From positions 62,001 through 126,000 of the forward strand of contig CAJOKE010000015.1 of NCBI GenBank assembly GCA_905235225.1: DNA of 64,000 bases, given 5' to 3'. Positions 61,243 through 64,000 of this stretch are shown in pieces. The number at the start of each line of letters is the position of its first letter. Positions within the stretch are counted from its first letter, which is position 1. The translations under genes were made by a program, and so were the position numbers. The notes below the pieces were generated by a model. The model was not told where the DNA came from. It ran no database searches and was given only the letters and a program-made list of their open reading frames with translations. The stretch comes from Paludibacteraceae bacterium. GTDB lineage: Bacteria; Bacteroidota; Bacteroidia; Bacteroidales; Paludibacteraceae.

Positions 61243-63465
61243 TTATGCTTTATAGTTACGGGTTTTACGTTCTGTGAATTCGTAGTCAAGCGGCTCCTTG
61301 ATCAGTTCCGGATCGCTGTCTTCGCCGGTGTATTTCCAGCAAGCAACATAGCTGAACTTGTCATCCTGACGGAGTGCCTCGCCTTCTTCCGTTTGGTATT
61401 CCTCACGGAAGTGACCGCCACATGATTCTTCGCGGTTCAGCGCGTCTATCGCCATCAGTTTGCCGATTTCAATAAAGTCTGCCAGACGCAAAGCCTTCTC
61501 CAACTCGTTGTTCAAGCTGCCTGCTTCGCCCGGAATATAGACATTGCTCCAGAACTCTTTCTTGATTTCGTCAATTTTCTTGATGGCTGTTTTCAGACTT
61601 TCAGCTGTACGTCCCATGCCGACGAAATCCCACATGACAAGACCAAGCTCCTTGTGAATGCTGTCAACAGAGCGTTTCCCCTGTATCTTCATCAGCTTGT
61701 CGATCTTCTCCTGAACGCCCTTCTCCGCTGCAGCAAACTCCGGCAGGTCGGTGGACATGCGCGGAACGCTGATCTGGTCGCTCAAATAGTTTTGTATCGT
61801 ATAAGGCAGTACAAAGTAACCGTCTGCCAAACCTTGCATCAATGCCGACGCACCAAGACGGTTGGCACCGTGGTCGGAGAAGTTGGCTTCACCGATACAG
61901 AACAGACCCTTGACGCTTGTCTGCAATTCATAGTCAACCCAGATTCCGCCCATGGTGTAGTGGATGGCGGGGAAGATCATCATCGGGTTCTCATACGGAT
62001 TCTCATCAACGATTTTCTCATACATCTGGAACAGGTTACCGTATTTCTGGGCTACCACATCCTTGCCGAGACGCTGAATCGCATCCGAGAAATCAAGGAA
62101 CACGGCCAAACCCGTATTGTTTACACCATAACCCTTGTCACAACGCTCTTTAGCCGCACGCGAAGCCACATCACGGGGAACAAGGTTTCCGAATGCCGGA
62201 TAACGACGCTCCAAATAGTAGTCACGGTCTTCCTCCGGAATATCTCGACCCTTGATTTCACCCTTCTGCAGACGTTTCGCATCTTCCAGTTTTTTCGGTA
62301 CCCAGATACGCCCGTCATTACGCAACGACTCCGACATCAGCGTCAGCTTGGATTGGAAGTCACCATGCTTCGGAATACATGTCGGGTGAATCTGTGCATA
62401 GCACGGATTGGCAAAATATGCTCCGTGACGGTACATCTGCATGGCTGCAGAACCGTTGGAAGCCATCGCATTCGTGGACAGGAAGAATGTATTACCGTAT
62501 CCGCCGGAAGCGATAACAACTGCGTGTCCGAAGAAACGCTCGATACGGCCGGTCACAAGGTTGCGTGCAATGATACCGCGGGCGCGCTCCTCACCGTTCT
62601 CATCCTTGATCATCACAATGTCTAACATCTCGTGACGGTTGTACATCTTCACTTTGCCCTTGCCGATCTGACGGCTCAGTGCCGAATATGCGCCCAGCAG
62701 CAACTGCTGACCTGTCTGTCCTTTTGCATAGAAGGTACGGCTGACCTGTGCGCCACCGAACGAACGGTTGTCCAACAGACCACCGTATTCGCGGGCGAAC
62801 GGAACACCTTGTGCCACACATTGGTCTATAATATTATTGCTAACTTCCGCCAAACGGTACACATTGGCTTCACGTGCACGGTAGTCACCGCCCTTGATAG
62901 TGTCATAATACAGACGGTAAACACTGTCACCGTCGTTTTGGTAGTTCTTCGCCGCATTGATACCGCCTTGCGCTGCAATCGAGTGTGCGCGGCGAGGACT
63001 GTCTTGGATACAGAAGTTCAGCACATTGAATCCTAACTCAGCCAAGGTCGCTGCTGCCGACGCTCCGGCAAGACCCGTTCCCACAACAATCACGTCTAAA
63101 CGACGCTTGTTGGCTGGATTGACAAGTTTCTGATGGTCCTTGTAGTTCGTCCATTTTTTCTCAAGGGGACCGGCTGGAATCTTGGCCATTTCCGGAGTAA
63201 TGATCTTTGTCGTTTTCTCCGAAGGCGTCGCCATTACCTCTGCCGCAGCCGCTGTTGCCTTGGTGGCTGCCTTCACTGCCTGCATCGCGATTTCCGCTGC
63301 AGCCTTCACTTCGGGATGGTCCGCAGCTTTTTCTGCACGGGCCGCAAGCTCTTCTACAGCCTCGGCTGCCTTCTCTGTCGCTGCTTCTACAACTTCCTTA
63401 GCAGCCTGAGCAGCCATTCCGGCCACCTTCTTCGCTGCATCTAACAATTCTTCTTTCTTTGCCAT
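61243..63465 (-). CDS. sdhA: succinate dehydrogenase / fumarate reductase flavoprotein with a long Ala-rich N-terminal extension
   Basis: The FAD-binding catalytic subunit: [22 protein letters not shown] (FAD fold), [17 protein letters not shown] (FAD-linking region), HPTCIPKHG and the active-site Arg region [11 protein letters not shown], then [29 protein letters not shown]. Family members of ~640-650 residues begin at a sequence like [20 protein letters not shown], here residue 93. The ~92 residues before it are Ala/Glu/Lys-rich with a helical repeat pattern ([20 protein letters not shown]). The extension is judged to be translated because its start lies 22 bases from sdhC, whereas Met93 would leave about 300 bases untranslated. 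Confidence 0.93.
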   Translation of the reverse strand: MAKKEELLDAAKKVAGMAAQAAKEVVEAATEKAAEAVEELAARAEKAADHPEVKAAAEIAMQAVKAATKATAAAAEVMATPSEKTTKIITPEMAKIPAGPLEKKWTNYKDHQKLVNPANKRRLDVIVVGTGLAGASAAATLAELGFNVLNFCIQDSPRRAHSIAAQGGINAAKNYQNDGDSVYRLYYDTIKGGDYRAREANVYRLAEVSNNIIDQCVAQGVPFAREYGGLLDNRSFGGAQVSRTFYAKGQTGQQLLLGAYSALSRQIGKGKVKMYNRHEMLDIVMIKDENGEERARGIIARNLVTGRIERFFGHAVVIASGGYGNTFFLSTNAMASNGSAAMQMYRHGAYFANPCYAQIHPTCIPKHGDFQSKLTLMSESLRNDGRIWVPKKLEDAKRLQKGEIKGRDIPEEDRDYYLERRYPAFGNLVPRDVASRAAKERCDKGYGVNNTGLAVFLDFSDAIQRLGKDVVAQKYGNLFQMYEKIVDENPYENPMMIFPAIHYTMGGIWVDYELQTSVKGLFCIGEANFSDHGANRLGASALMQGLADGYFVLPYTIQNYLSDQISVPRMSTDLPEFAAAEKGVQEKIDKLMKIQGKRSVDSIHKELGLVMWDFVGMGRTAESLKTAIKKIDEIKKEFWSNVYIPGEAGSLNNELEKALRLADFIEIGKLMAIDALNREESCGGHFREEYQTEEGEALRQDDKFSYVACWKYTGEDSDPELIKEPLDYEFTERKTRNYKA

Positions 63466-63487
63466 AATTACAAGTAGAATTTAGAGA

Positions 63488-64000
63488 TTAACCAAGCATC
63501 ATTCCGATATTTACGCCCAAGAAATAGAGCACTACAATCATAAACAGACCAACAGCCAGCGTCGCAAATACAGTACCGATGATCTTAATGCGTTTCAACC
63601 AAATCAGATTGCTCCAACCGAGAGTCTGCAATGCCGACCATATACCATGGTTCAAATGCAGCCACAACGCAACAAGCCAAACTATGTACAGCAGGCAGTA
63701 AACAATGCCGCTCCAACCGTCCGTAAACAACGCCTTGACAATTGCCGAACCGTCTTGCGGGTCAAACATCGACGTCTGAACGCCGGTCAGCTCCGCCCAC
63801 TGCATCTTGTACCAGAAATTACACAGGTGCAGAAGAAGGAATCCGAGGACAATGGTACCGAGTACCAGCATGTTCTTCGACTCCCAGTCAACGCCTTCCT
63901 GCTTGCCTTCAATCGCATAACGGTCTTTCCCGCGGGCTGCACGGTTTTGAATCGTCAGAATTACTGCATACACAATGTGTACCACAAAACCGAGTGCCAA
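63488..64000 (-). CDS. sdhC: succinate dehydrogenase / fumarate reductase cytochrome b subunit, 5' end outside window
   Basis: The di-heme membrane anchor of the complex that exchanges electrons with menaquinone. The visible 170 residues contain several membrane helices (ALGFVVHIVYAVILTIQN, NMLVLGTIVLGFLLLHLCNFWYKMQ, GIVYCLLYIVWLVALWLHLNHG) with conserved His residues for heme (the LHLCNFW and LHLNHG segments). About 55-60 N-terminal residues are missing beyond base 64000. It is the first gene of the sdhCAB cluster. Confidence 0.9.
   Translation of the reverse strand: MALGFVVHIVYAVILTIQNRAARGKDRYAIEGKQEGVDWESKNMLVLGTIVLGFLLLHLCNFWYKMQWAELTGVQTSMFDPQDGSAIVKALFTDGWSGIVYCLLYIVWLVALWLHLNHGIWSALQTLGWSNLIWLKRIKIIGTVFATLAVGLFMIVVLYFLGVNIGMMLG

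Noticed and set aside
61654..62625. 323-codon plus-strand frame opposite sdhA
   Set aside because: It is antisense to a highly conserved, clearly coding flavoprotein and shows no recognisable motif. It is open because of the codon bias of sdhA.

Overview
The window looks like a chromosome segment from a Bacteroidales bacterium (Bacteroidota), probably a gut or animal-associated anaerobe. The evidence is repeated use of the Bacteroidota promoter (-33 TTTG or TTGC, 19-20 bases, then -7 TAnnTTTG, nearly always TACCTTTG) and of that phylum's gene families: SusC/SusD/SusE-type glycan uptake proteins, a type IX secretion (T9SS) sorting tail, BspA-like leucine-rich repeats, HU-LysM fusions and an SdhCAB complex. 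I see no CRISPR array, insertion sequence, prophage or rRNA operon. The only tRNA is tRNA-Arg(ACG).

Layout. 1-5964 (+): 5'-truncated S9 peptidase, acyl-ACP thioesterase, mfd and a terminator. 6160-11089 (+): kdsB, deoD, an outer-membrane protein, yidC and a DUF2520 oxidoreductase as one probable operon. 11076-19235 (-): a 2368-residue secreted repeat protein with a T9SS tail, followed by an outer-membrane barrel. 19345-22876 (-): a short RecQ helicase and an AsmA/DUF748 protein. 22906-23340: repeat-rich non-coding DNA. 23347-31063 (-): a starch or malto-oligosaccharide uptake locus (MFS transporter, SusC, SusD and a frameshifted SusE/F-like protein).

31259-48261 (+) is a long run of tightly packed genes: full-length RecQ, rimO, HU, an HU-membrane-LysM protein, uvrA, then surface-glycan functions (nucleotide-sugar dehydratase, polyprenyl-phosphate sugar transferase, deacetylase-like protein, a GT4-GT2 fusion), an ABC-F protein and an L-cysteine desulfidase-family protein. 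48303-48850 holds 11-bp tandem repeats, a strong promoter and a candidate structured RNA. 48925-53360 (+) is an AT-richer operon of exported proteins around a caspase-fold protease. Then come a BspA-like protein (+), and on the minus strand an outer-membrane protein, TPR protein, lptC and fabG, then tRNA-Arg, a DUF975 membrane protein and sdhCAB (sdhC runs off the window).

Most worth a second look: (i) the exported caspase / LPP20-like / DUF4384-like operon and the structured RNA directly upstream; (ii) uvrA, whose Walker A motif lies upstream of any ATG, GTG or TTG, so that translation seems to need an ATA start in an ATAA overlap; (iii) two genes with single frameshifts (susE-like, DUF4384-like); (iv) 11-bp tandem repeats in three unrelated intergenic regions; (v) a roughly 92-residue Ala-rich extension on the succinate dehydrogenase flavoprotein. 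Family assignments come from motifs read by eye; no database search was run.
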